Of a stretch of DNA of 64,000 bases, positions 1-8,760 are shown piece after piece (the stretch's first letter is position 1; every line of letters starts with the position of its first letter). The position numbers and the translations under genes were made by a program. This DNA is from JAJCYL01 sp965206015. GTDB taxonomy: Bacteria > Bacteroidota > Bacteroidia > Cytophagales > Cyclobacteriaceae. Under the pieces are notes generated by a model. That model was given only the letters and a program-made list of their open reading frames with translations. It ran no database searches and was not told the origin of the DNA. The stretch spans positions 1,284,764 through 1,348,763 of the forward strand of contig CBDBIW010000016.1 of assembly GCA_965206015.1 (NCBI GenBank). Reading direction: 5' to 3'.

Positions 1-254
1 ATTAGAAAAAAAGCCAGTCTTGAATTGGACGATACAATTGCCGTAAGCATCTCGATATAATCTGAATGATATGCACAGGCTCACAAGAATAACTGCAATC
101 CTAATACAGCTTCAATCCAAAAAGATAGTTACAGCCAAAGAGATAGTGTAGCCTTACCAGTTATCGGACCACTCTAAATTCAACTTTTTAGTTGATTTTT
201 TAGCTATCAGGGAGCTGTTATTAATCGTTAGGATAATTAGTTTGTGTAAAATCT

Positions 255-1286
255 TCAAGCAGCATACTGTGCGTGCTTATGCTTAAAATATTTTTTCACT
301 TGCGGTTTATCGGCTTTTCTTTTATTCATAAATTGGTTGATATTATCCTTGAGTTGTTCTTTATTAATTGCTCTTTTCTTACCTATGATGTTTGTTTTTA
401 AATCTTGATTGAGATATTCTTGTGGGTTGAGTTCAGGTGAATAAGGTGGAATAAAGAAAACTTCTATCCTTTGTTTATTTTCTTCTAACCATTGTAGTCG
501 CTTCTTGGTTTTGTGTGCAGGATGATTATCTGTGATAAAAAATATTTTTTTTCTACTGTGCTTAATCATTTGCTGTAGAAACTTTTGAAAGACCTCACTA
601 TTAAAACCTGCTTCCATAAGCATAAATTGTAAATGGCCTCTATTGCTAATTGCTGAGATCATATTGACTGTAAAACGCTTTCCTGTTGCCATAATAATTG
701 GTGTTTTTCCTTTTGGTGCATAACTTCTTCCTGCTTGATGGTTGCTTCTACAACCTGTTTCATCTCCAAAATAGATAATAGCCTTTTCTTTCTTAGCACG
801 CTCTTTAATGGTTGGATATTCGTCTTCTAACCACTTCTGTACTTTCTCTGGTTTTTGCTCAAAGGCTTTTTTTATAGGCTTCTGAGGTGTATATCCCCAT
901 TTCTTTAAATAACGACCCACTTGCCAACGGGATAATTCTACGCCATACTTTATAGCAATGAGTTGTTGTACTGCTTCTCGGGTCCATAAACCAAAAGGGA
1001 GCTTCAACTGATCTGGAAGCTTATCTTTTATCAACTGACGAATCTGATAAGCTTGGTCTTTCTTTAACTTATTACCTCCTTGAACTCCTCGTTTTTTACT
1101 CCTTAAAGCTCTTTTTCCTCCTTGCTTATAGATAGCCCAAATCTTGTTCACCCCTGGCTCTGTTATTCCAAAAACAATACTGGCTTGCTTTTGTGTCCCT
1201 AACTTCTTTCGCAAATATTCTGCTACTCTAAACCGTGTCTCCTCTTGCGCTTGTTTGTTTTTGCGCTTCTTTACCTTTGTTTTCAT
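255..1286 (-). CDS. IS630-family transposase
   Basis: This gene encodes a DDE transposase of the IS630/Tc1-mariner group, which cuts and pastes its own insertion sequence into TA targets. An N-terminal helix-turn-helix part (about residues 1-130 from the start used here) is followed by the catalytic domain with the three expected acidic motifs: FGDETG, then ITDNHPAHK, then PELNPQEY. I start it at the ATG at 1286 (MKTKVKKRKN), because an in-frame extension to 1388 would add unrelated sequence running into the neighbouring IS3 remnant. The frame is intact, so the protein could be active. I could not recognise matching terminal inverted repeats, so the ends of the element are not defined. Its upstream end abuts the broken IS3 transposase, suggesting one mobile element landed beside or in another. 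Confidence 0.88.
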   Translation of the reverse strand: MKTKVKKRKNKQAQEETRFRVAEYLRKKLGTQKQASIVFGITEPGVNKIWAIYKQGGKRALRSKKRGVQGGNKLKKDQAYQIRQLIKDKLPDQLKLPFGLWTREAVQQLIAIKYGVELSRWQVGRYLKKWGYTPQKPIKKAFEQKPEKVQKWLEDEYPTIKERAKKEKAIIYFGDETGCRSNHQAGRSYAPKGKTPIIMATGKRFTVNMISAISNRGHLQFMLMEAGFNSEVFQKFLQQMIKHSRKKIFFITDNHPAHKTKKRLQWLEENKQRIEVFFIPPYSPELNPQEYLNQDLKTNIIGKKRAINKEQLKDNINQFMNKRKADKPQVKKYFKHKHAQYAA

Positions 1287-1320
1287 ACTGTAAAGATACA
1301 ATAAATAAAAATAATAAGAA

Positions 1321-1689
1321 CTAAATAATGCTCTTATTAATAATTGTGGTAAAGTCCTGAACAGGCTTGCGGAGAGGCACTTTTCCACTGTTCACAGCTT
1401 GTACATAGTAGTCCATCGGTGATATTCCACCAGGTGAACTATGGGGATGATGACTGTTATAGTCTTGTCTCCATCTCTCAGCTATTATTCTCACCTGCTC
1501 CGGATCTTCAAGCCAGTAAGCGTCCAGTACATCTTCTCTAAAGAGCCGATTGAACCTTTCAATGTAAGCGTTTTGGGTGGGCATGCCTGGTTGGATAAAC
1601 TTGAGTTTGATGTTCTTAGCCTTACACCAATCACCCAATCGGTGAGAGATGAACTCTGGCCCATTATCTACTCTTATGTGCTTTGGCAA
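1321..1689 (-). pseudogene. IS3-family transposase OrfB, C-terminal fragment
   Basis: Only the C-terminal part of an rve-type integrase core remains, about 120 residues where an intact OrfB has about 280. The reading frame contains the second catalytic aspartate in RVDNGPEF, the glutamate region NAYIERFNRLFRED, and the typical ending with NSHHPHSSPGGISP. The N-terminal half, including the first aspartate, is missing. The coding sequence is open from about 1700 and upstream sequence does not continue it. This is therefore a relic. It lies head to tail with the IS630 gene on the same strand. Confidence 0.85.
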
Positions 1690-1906
1690 TCCATTGTTTT
1701 TGCATACTTAAATATAATACATAACGTGTAATATTTCAGAATGCCTTGCAACGATCTTAACTTGTTCAAGGGTTATTGGTTTTTTTCGTCCCATTGCCGG
1801 CAAAGTTAACTCTGGATTGTGTATCCTCGTGAAAATTTCTACTTAGGATAAATTACACTTTAAGTGTATAATGTAGTGTTGATTCAATCACCTATAAGTA
1901 CTGCGC

Positions 1907-4531
1907 ATGTTTTCGTTGTTTTTGAGTAAAAGGAAGCATACTCGATTTCTTACTATTGTCGGGATAATCATAGTGTTGTTCACAACAAGGGCATTAGCAT
2001 TTCACATTGTCGGTGGTGAAATTGAATTGATACATCTGGATGGTTTTAACTACAGGATCAATGTTATTCAATACTTTGATCGGGCACAGACATTTAATCA
2101 AGGTCCGGAAGCACAGATTTTTGTTTTTACCTATCGCAATAGTGATAGGGAATTGATGCGAATTGATACGCTTTTGCTGACACGCCAGGAGCCTGTTCTG
2201 TATACCAAGCCCGATTGTGCAATTGCTCAATTAAGCACTGAAAAAGTTTTGTTCACTAAGGATATTACCCTTGACCCTGACCAATTCGATGACCCGGAAG
2301 GATATTTTTTGGTATGGGAGAGATGTTGCAGAAATGCTTCTGTGGTCAATATTTCAAATCCTTTATCAACTGGGATGACTTACGCCGTGGAGTTTCCTCC
2401 TATTATAAAGGATGGTGTACCCTTTGTTAATTCGTCTCCTTCACTATTCCCACCGCTAAGTGATTTTGCATGTGTAGGCGAACTCTACTATGCTGACTTC
2501 GCAGGAGTTGATCTTGACGGAGATTCACTTGCATATTCCTTAACAGAACCATTAAATAGTTCATCGACCGTAGCATTACCTATTCCTCAATATCCAGATT
2601 CAAATAGAAAGGTTGTTTGGATGCCAGGTATAAGTAATCAAAACATTATCCCAGGGGTACCGTCACTTAATATCAGTAATGCAGGATTTATTACAGTTCG
2701 TCCGGAAGACCCCGGATTGTATGTTTTCGCTGCCTTAGCAGAGGAGTTCAGGGATGGGGTCAAAATTGGAGAAACCAGACGGGATTTTCAATTGCTGGTA
2801 ATAGACAGTTGTGTTCCAGGCAATGCTCCGGTTGTCCGAGCCACCAGGCCAGACAATGGCCTGGATTATTTTGAAGGCCAGGTTATTTCATTTACAGCCG
2901 ATGAACTTAAATGTTTTAATTTTTTTGTTCAAGACAATGATGGAGAAGAGAATGTAACTCTGAAAGCCTTGGGCGTCAATTTTGACCAAGACGCTTCGGA
3001 AGTATTTTCAGTCAATACGGTCACATTGAGTGGCGGTAACGAACTGGCCGTCGAGGTGTGTATCCCAGACTGTCCTTTCATACCTGGTCAAAATTTCCTG
3101 ATCGATTTCATTGCGATGGATGATGCATGTCCACTTCCAAGAATGGATACGCTACGAATGTCATTTTTTGTAGAACCGCCCCCTAATCAATTACCAATGT
3201 TTGAGGATCCTGATAAACTAGTCGAGATTTTCATAAACGAAGGAGAAACTACCAGTACATTAATTTCTGGTGTTGATGCTGATGGCGACACATTAGATCT
3301 AAAAATCTTGAATGACGGATTCGACCCCGCACAATTTGGAATGGCATTTAGCCCCGTCACGTCAACAGATGGTACAATTGCAATTATCCATGACTTGGAC
3401 GGGAATTGCCTGACTCATGATTTCGGAGTTCAAAATATGTTTCAACTACAGCTTGCCCTGGAAGATAGAGATGAGTGCATGTTTCCAACTGCTGATCTGC
3501 TTAACCTAAATGTAACGGTAGATCTTCCGCCAAATACTGATCCTGTAGTGAGCACCACTAATGGTCAGAATATAATTGAGCTAACATTGGGTGAATTGAT
3601 AGATTTCGAAGTTAATGCTATTGATGCTGATGGAGATACCATCAAGTTAGATGCGTTTGGCGAAGGGTTCAATCTGGACGATTTGGACATTCAGTTTCTT
3701 CCTGATAGTGGAAGATCAACTGCGTCATCCTCTTTTGCCTGGCAATTTAATTGTGGTAGTGTTGATTTGACCGAGGTAGAAGAATTTACTGTAAATTTTG
3801 TAGCTACAGATCAGGATAAGTGTAAAGTACCCAATGCCGATACCTTATCAGTTGTGTTTAGACTAATTTTCCCATTCAATAGCCCACCAGTAATATCAGG
3901 TGACAATCAGGGAGCAATGATCGAGGAAGGTGACGTTATTGATGTCAAAGTCCTGGCTCCATTGGAACTACCAATTGTTGGGTCTGATGCAGACGGTGAC
4001 GGCATGACTCTTTCTTTACTTGTAGGGCCTGCATTGCCTTCATCCGAAAATTTTGAGTTTGAAACCATTGATGGCTCATCTGAAGTGACCTCTATTGTAA
4101 ATTGGACGCCAGCGTGTTCACTACTTAATAATGATGGAAGCCCGAGGGAGTTTGAGGTGAGTTTTTTGCTTCAGGACAACAGCTGTCCTGAGCCAAAATC
4201 AGATACACTATCGGTTACATTAAGAATATTTGACACCCCTGTTACATTTGACCAGTTTGAACCACCCAATGTTATAACTCCGAATGGAGACGAAATGAAC
4301 GACGTGTTTTCACTTTCGGGTAATGATACACCATCATTTAACCTACCTCCTGATAGTTGTGATGATATTTTTCAGAATGTCACCATTGTAAACAGGTACG
4401 GTAAACCTGTCTTTGAGTCTAGTGACAGGAATTTTGTATGGGATGCCAACGAAAACACGCAGGGAACCTACTATTACAACGTCGCTTACTCAAATAGCGA
4501 ATTTAGAGGCACTCTCACTCTTGTAGATTAG
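1907..4531 (+). CDS. T9SS type B sorting (CHU_C) domain surface protein
   Basis: This is a large exported protein of 874 residues, probably a type IX secretion cargo. An N-terminal signal segment (about residues 15-32, TIVGIIIVLFTTRALA) is followed by FHIVGGEIEL, an opening typical of large Bacteroidota cell-surface proteins annotated as gliding-motility associated. Three related modules each carry a DADGD motif near residues 455, 572 and 692, suggesting repeated Ig-like or cadherin-like beta domains that could bind calcium. The last 90 residues (from about 783, VITPNGDEMND, through the Y-rich GTYYYNV end) match the CHU_C/type B sorting domain that directs export through the outer membrane. 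The ligand or enzymatic role is unknown. It is followed 41 bases later by gtrA-like and glycosyltransferase genes. Confidence 0.88.
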   Translation: MFSLFLSKRKHTRFLTIVGIIIVLFTTRALAFHIVGGEIELIHLDGFNYRINVIQYFDRAQTFNQGPEAQIFVFTYRNSDRELMRIDTLLLTRQEPVLYTKPDCAIAQLSTEKVLFTKDITLDPDQFDDPEGYFLVWERCCRNASVVNISNPLSTGMTYAVEFPPIIKDGVPFVNSSPSLFPPLSDFACVGELYYADFAGVDLDGDSLAYSLTEPLNSSSTVALPIPQYPDSNRKVVWMPGISNQNIIPGVPSLNISNAGFITVRPEDPGLYVFAALAEEFRDGVKIGETRRDFQLLVIDSCVPGNAPVVRATRPDNGLDYFEGQVISFTADELKCFNFFVQDNDGEENVTLKALGVNFDQDASEVFSVNTVTLSGGNELAVEVCIPDCPFIPGQNFLIDFIAMDDACPLPRMDTLRMSFFVEPPPNQLPMFEDPDKLVEIFINEGETTSTLISGVDADGDTLDLKILNDGFDPAQFGMAFSPVTSTDGTIAIIHDLDGNCLTHDFGVQNMFQLQLALEDRDECMFPTADLLNLNVTVDLPPNTDPVVSTTNGQNIIELTLGELIDFEVNAIDADGDTIKLDAFGEGFNLDDLDIQFLPDSGRSTASSSFAWQFNCGSVDLTEVEEFTVNFVATDQDKCKVPNADTLSVVFRLIFPFNSPPVISGDNQGAMIEEGDVIDVKVLAPLELPIVGSDADGDGMTLSLLVGPALPSSENFEFETIDGSSEVTSIVNWTPACSLLNNDGSPREFEVSFLLQDNSCPEPKSDTLSVTLRIFDTPVTFDQFEPPNVITPNGDEMNDVFSLSGNDTPSFNLPPDSCDDIFQNVTIVNRYGKPVFESSDRNFVWDANENTQGTYYYNVAYSNSEFRGTLTLVD

Positions 4532-4572
4532 TACTTTATTAAAAGTAGAAGTATAATTTTGCGCCTCCTTGA

Positions 4573-4968
4573 ATGAAAAGTACTAGCTGGAGATTCTTTC
4601 TAATACCCAAATTGAAATTTGCTGGTTCTGGAGCAATAGCTACTTCCGTTGATTATGTAGTCTATGTACTTTTGGTAAGTTCATTGGAACCTGTTATGTC
4701 CAATGTGATATCCTACTCATTGGCAGTAGTAGTGAATTTTCTTCTTCAAAAGAAATTTATTTTCACACCCACAAGGAAGACGTCCGAGGCGTTAATAATG
4801 TCCATTGCCTTTTCTGTAGCAGGGTTAATGCTTGGCACCTTGCTCATCTACTTATTAAATGAAACGCATTTATTTAATGCAAATCAATATTCTATCAAAT
4901 TGATTGTTACAGGAATTGTGTTTTTCTATAATTTTTACACAAAGCGATTTGCGTTTGAAAATAGGTGA
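4573..4968 (+). CDS. GtrA family membrane protein
   Basis: This 131-residue protein has four predicted hydrophobic segments and the GtrA-type opening LKFAGSGAIATSVDYVVYVLL. It continues with SNVISYSLAVVVNFLLQKKF, which is the conserved region where GtrA proteins carry an N-F/W pair. GtrA proteins are small flippase-like membrane proteins thought to move lipid-linked sugars (undecaprenyl-phosphate glucose in the founding example) across the inner membrane. Its position directly before two GT2 glycosyltransferases fits such a role in glycan assembly. A TAnnTTTG-like box (TAATTTTG) lies just 12 bases ahead of the ATG, so it might have its own promoter with a very short leader, but I saw no well placed upstream TTG box. 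Confidence 0.85.
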   Translation: MKSTSWRFFLIPKLKFAGSGAIATSVDYVVYVLLVSSLEPVMSNVISYSLAVVVNFLLQKKFIFTPTRKTSEALIMSIAFSVAGLMLGTLLIYLLNETHLFNANQYSIKLIVTGIVFFYNFYTKRFAFENR

Positions 4969-5081
4969 GATATAGCCGGGAAGTGAGGGCATTTCGATGT
5001 AATATTGCACATATTTTTTTTAAATAAACGAAGGCGGCAATTGTAAAAAGAATCTACCTTCAGTAAGAAGAAGTTCTTTAT

Positions 5082-5089
5082 TACCTTTG
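5082..5089 (+). promoter_or_regulatory. Bacteroidota -7 box before glycosyltransferase gene
   Basis: TACCTTTG matches the Bacteroidota housekeeping -7 consensus TAnnTTTG. It sits about 26 bases before the ATG at 5115. No clear -33 TTG is seen at ideal spacing, so the promoter call rests on the -7 box alone. Confidence 0.4.
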
Positions 5090-5114
5090 CTGAAATTTTC
5101 TGACAACATTGTCT

Positions 5115-6653
5115 ATGGATACTTTTGTTATTACAGTATATTTTGTTTTTCTAGCGATTTGGGTGCTTTATACAATATCTCTTATTCATCTGATCATCCA
5201 TGTTGGAATTGAAAAAAGAAGGAAGAAGAATAATAAAGGGCGGGAGTTGAGATATCCGGCGTTTGACGTAAAAGATCCAAATATTCCAGTAGTTACTGTA
5301 CAGGTTCCAATGTATAATGAATTGTACGTGGCAGAGAGAGTTATTGATTGCGTAGCATCGTTTAACTACCCTGCCGCCAGGTTAGAGATCCAGATTTTGG
5401 ATGACTCTACTGACGAATCTAAAGATGCAGTTGCAAAGCGGGTAGTTCATTGGCAGAAGCAGGGAATAGACATTAAACATATTCATCGAAGTGATAGATC
5501 TGGATACAAAGCGGGGGCTTTGGCAGAGGCAACACCAAAAGCGAGGGGCGAATTTATAGCCTTGTTTGACGCCGACTTCCTCCCGGATAAAGATTTTCTT
5601 CTTACAGTTTTACCTTACTTTGACAACGACAATGTGGGGGTAGTGCAGGCTAGATGGGCCCATTTGAACGGCGAGTATAGCATGCTGACAAAGCTCCAGA
5701 CACTCTCTATGGATGCTTTCTTCTTGCTAGAGCAATTTGGCCGCAGTTTAGCTGGATATTATATAAGATTTAATGGTTCTGGTGGTATGTGGAGAAAAAC
5801 CTGCATCGAAGATGCTGGTGGCTGGACCGGGGATACCTTGAGTGAAGATTTGGACCTCGGATTCCGAGCCCAAATGAAGGGCTGGAAGTTCAATTATACC
5901 AATCACATAGAATGCGCCGGTGAAGTACCAGTTACAATTAGTGGTGTAAAAAATCAATACTACCGTTGGAGTAAAGGGAAGACTGAGGTCGTAAAAAAAT
6001 TGAGTAAAGCTGCTCTTAAAATAAAAATGCCTTTTGCGCACAAATTCCACTATTTTGCTGACCTCTGGAATATAGCAGCGAACGTGGCCATATTGATTAT
6101 TGCCGTGTTTAGTGTGCCCTTTGTGCACGTTGCCGCTACAAGCGAGAAGTTTGCTGATGTCTGGCAATGGTCATCTATTGGTTTGATCTATACAATAACT
6201 TTGTTGTATATGATGTCTTATGTCTATTATTTCAGACATAATTCAGTGAGACGATCCATAATTGATATTATAACAGACTTTCCATTCTTTGCATTTCTTT
6301 TCACCAGTCTGACATTACATCAGAATATTGCTATCATTGATGGATTTAGAGGGAAAGCCACACCTTTCGTTAGAACTCCAAAATATAGTATCCATGCGAA
6401 AGGTGAATCATGGACCGGAAGCAAATATCAGCCAACAAGGGTGGCATTATCAACCTATCTTGAATTAGTCCTGTCAGTGTTTTTTACATATGGAGTTTAT
6501 CTTGATTTCTACTATGGCTTGTATGGTTTTATTCCGTGGCATTTATTTCTTGCGGTCGGAGCTGCTTACACTTTTTGGTTAACTGTAAGCCAGGACCGTA
6601 TTAAGTCCGCAAAGAAAATGGAGAAAGAGCCTGAACTCGTAAAAGCAGCCTAA
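5115..6653 (+). CDS. Processive GT2 glycosyltransferase (cellulose-synthase-like)
   Basis: This membrane-bound family 2 glycosyltransferase is related to cellulose and hyaluronan synthases. From the ATG at 5115 (512 residues) it has one N-terminal membrane helix, then the cytosolic GT-A domain with DDSTDES near residue 95 (nucleotide binding), the DAD motif near 152, SEDLDL near 242 (catalytic base region) and QYYRW near 281, the Q..RW motif of processive enzymes. Several membrane helices follow (about 310-490). A TTG two codons upstream (5109) is an alternative start, but the ATG is preferred. I infer synthesis or translocation of an exopolysaccharide, or glucosylation of a lipid. The acceptor is unknown. 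It is followed 12 bases later by a second GT2 gene, probably in the same operon. Confidence 0.87.
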   Translation: MDTFVITVYFVFLAIWVLYTISLIHLIIHVGIEKRRKKNNKGRELRYPAFDVKDPNIPVVTVQVPMYNELYVAERVIDCVASFNYPAARLEIQILDDSTDESKDAVAKRVVHWQKQGIDIKHIHRSDRSGYKAGALAEATPKARGEFIALFDADFLPDKDFLLTVLPYFDNDNVGVVQARWAHLNGEYSMLTKLQTLSMDAFFLLEQFGRSLAGYYIRFNGSGGMWRKTCIEDAGGWTGDTLSEDLDLGFRAQMKGWKFNYTNHIECAGEVPVTISGVKNQYYRWSKGKTEVVKKLSKAALKIKMPFAHKFHYFADLWNIAANVAILIIAVFSVPFVHVAATSEKFADVWQWSSIGLIYTITLLYMMSYVYYFRHNSVRRSIIDIITDFPFFAFLFTSLTLHQNIAIIDGFRGKATPFVRTPKYSIHAKGESWTGSKYQPTRVALSTYLELVLSVFFTYGVYLDFYYGLYGFIPWHLFLAVGAAYTFWLTVSQDRIKSAKKMEKEPELVKAA

Positions 6654-6665
6654 TTAAAAGTTCCT

Positions 6666-7403
6666 ATGCTTTCCGGTAAAAAGGTAATTGTAATACTACC
6701 TGCCTATAATGCTGAAAAGACTTTAGAAAAAACTATCAGTGCTGCTCCTGAAGGTTGTGTTGACGACTTCATCTTAGTAGATGATTACAGCACCGACAGC
6801 ACTTTTGAGCTTGCAAATCAATTGGGGATTAAAGCTTTCCGTCATGATGCGAACCGTGGATACGGTGGTAATCAAAAAACTTGTTATACGGAGGCATTAA
6901 AGCTGGATGCTGACATAATAATCATGCTTCATCCTGATTATCAGTATGAACCCAGACTAATTCCAGTTATGGCAGCCATGATTGGGTCAGGAGTTTACGA
7001 TGTCGTATTGGCATCCCGGATTCTTGGAAAAGGTGCGCTAAAAGGTGGCATGCCTTTATACAAGTATATTGCCAATAGAGTACTTACTCTAATAGAAAAT
7101 TGGCTATTGGGCTTAAAATTGAGCGAGTACCACACAGGATATAGAGCTTTTTCTGCAAAAGCAATAAGGGGTGTCAGGTACGATCTTAACAGCGACGATT
7201 TCGTGTTTGACAACCAAATCATTGCACAATTGCATTTTAAGAAATTCCGATTTGGAGAGATTAGCTGCCCAGCCAAATATTTCCCTGAAGCCTCATCAAT
7301 TAATTTCTCACGATCGATGAAATATGGGTTAGGGGTTTTGTTAACTGCGCTGCAGTACCGACTTTTCAGGTGGGGACTTTTTAATTATAAATATCTGTCT
7401 TAG
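6666..7403 (+). CDS. GT2 glycosyltransferase, dolichol-phosphate mannose synthase-like
   Basis: This soluble GT-A glycosyltransferase of 245 residues begins with KKVIVILPAYNAEKTLEKT and carries VDDYSTDST near residue 38 and HPDYQYEP near residue 97, the pattern of the DPM1/polyprenyl-phosphate mannosyl- or glucosyltransferase group. It lacks the C-terminal membrane pair found in some members. Together with the GtrA-like protein and the two multi-pass glycosyltransferase-like proteins nearby, the setting suggests production of polyprenyl-phosphate sugars that are used on the periplasmic face. The sugar cannot be told from sequence. Its 3' end overlaps the convergent gene at 7381 by 23 bases. 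Confidence 0.85.
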   Translation: MLSGKKVIVILPAYNAEKTLEKTISAAPEGCVDDFILVDDYSTDSTFELANQLGIKAFRHDANRGYGGNQKTCYTEALKLDADIIIMLHPDYQYEPRLIPVMAAMIGSGVYDVVLASRILGKGALKGGMPLYKYIANRVLTLIENWLLGLKLSEYHTGYRAFSAKAIRGVRYDLNSDDFVFDNQIIAQLHFKKFRFGEISCPAKYFPEASSINFSRSMKYGLGVLLTALQYRLFRWGLFNYKYLS

Positions 7404-8760
7404 ATACGTTCAAATTTATTTTGAAGGTGTAAATGGTTACTGCCGCAAAAGATATGAAATAGATAAATATTCTAAGTCCATCGCCCTTTCCATCTGCGAG
7501 GTAATCCAATAGCCAGGTCCAGATTGTATAGTACTCGTAGGCCAGTATCGTTGTTCCATAAACAAGTCCGCCAAAGACTACACTGATAGCCAGAGAAATC
7601 CACATTAAGTGTCTTGACATTGGAGACAGCTTATCGTAAACCATGGCTGTTAAAATTCCAAAAACCGGGAGTATGACACTAAGATATCTAGGGCCAGGAG
7701 TTGAACCACCATGCCACCCAGTAAAAGCTGCGTTCATAATGAGAAGTAACATAAAGCTAATAAGGACTGCTATAAACAAAGGTTTTAGAACCTTGTCGAG
7801 TCTATTTTGGAATAAATACCAAATGCTGACTGCAACTATAAACAACACCCAGGGCTGGGTAAATAACAGCCCTCGTTCATCTCCGAAAAGAAGAACCAAC
7901 ATGAAATATGGAATTGGAATCAAATGGAATTGTCTGGCAATGGAATCTCCTCCAAATTTTGGATTTTGATACATATTAGGCAAAGACAGCGGACCACCAA
8001 AGTTTGTCCAATGATACCATAACCATAAAATACCTGGCAACAGTCCTCCGATGATGATTTTACCAACCACCTGATTTTTAAGTTGATCCGTATATAATAA
8101 ATAAATAATCAGACCTGGGGTAAATAGTCCGACACTGTAATCTGAAAGGATTGCAAATCCTAGCAAAAGGCCGCTCAACATCCACTTTTGGTAGAATATG
8201 GCCAGGAATAACCCTAATACCAGGCAAGCAGCAAATCCATGGCCAAACCAGGTTGTCATTAAAAGTGATGCTGTATTTCCAAAAAGAATTGCAACCGTCA
8301 TAAATGTAATTGCAACAGGTTTGACTCCAGTGCTTTGAAGATACATGGCAAGAAAGAATACCAACAGGCACATTGGCACGATTTGAAACAACAGAGGGAT
8401 GAGGACTTTGTGCTCATAACCAAGTGTTTCCTTACGCCAATAGTCCTTTTTGAAATTATCATCTACCAGCAATTTAATGTGATCTATAAGCCAGAATACT
8501 GGATACCCTGCTAACATTGGGCCGGGTGCTTTGTTGGAATAATAATGACCATCTTCTGCCTGAGACCAGTCCATTGACCATTTTACCTTGTCAATTTGAA
8601 AAGTACCCTCCATGCTCATGGCTCGCATAGTTGCGTATCGCGACAGAGCATTTATATCTCCATCCTGGTAATATTTTATATTTAAAAAAAGACATAATAA
8701 TATCCACGGCAACACGACGGGTACCACTGTTTTATTCTTCTGAATCAGACTTTTGATCAT
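7381..8760 (-). CDS. Multi-pass membrane protein, probable glycosyltransferase
   Basis: This 459-residue integral membrane protein has about 10-12 hydrophobic segments and a large loop after the first helix. The loop has acidic and aromatic residues (YYQDGDINALSRYATMRAMS), resembling the first periplasmic loop of GT-C enzymes that use polyprenyl-phosphate sugars. I do not recognise a precise family. The ATG overlaps the stop of the upstream Wzi-like gene (TAATG on the minus strand), so the two are translationally coupled. This links it to surface polysaccharide handling. It could alternatively be a polymerase- or flippase-like protein. Confidence 0.6.
   Translation of the reverse strand: MIKSLIQKNKTVVPVVLPWILLCLFLNIKYYQDGDINALSRYATMRAMSMEGTFQIDKVKWSMDWSQAEDGHYYSNKAPGPMLAGYPVFWLIDHIKLLVDDNFKKDYWRKETLGYEHKVLIPLLFQIVPMCLLVFFLAMYLQSTGVKPVAITFMTVAILFGNTASLLMTTWFGHGFAACLVLGLFLAIFYQKWMLSGLLLGFAILSDYSVGLFTPGLIIYLLYTDQLKNQVVGKIIIGGLLPGILWLWYHWTNFGGPLSLPNMYQNPKFGGDSIARQFHLIPIPYFMLVLLFGDERGLLFTQPWVLFIVAVSIWYLFQNRLDKVLKPLFIAVLISFMLLLIMNAAFTGWHGGSTPGPRYLSVILPVFGILTAMVYDKLSPMSRHLMWISLAISVVFGGLVYGTTILAYEYYTIWTWLLDYLADGKGDGLRIFIYFISFAAVTIYTFKINLNVSKTDIYN

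Noticed and set aside
1708..1794. A 28-codon minus-strand frame (MGRKKPITLEQVKIVARHSE start)
   Set aside because: It is short, ends abruptly and matches nothing I know; possibly a relic associated with the IS3 fragment, not supportable as a gene.
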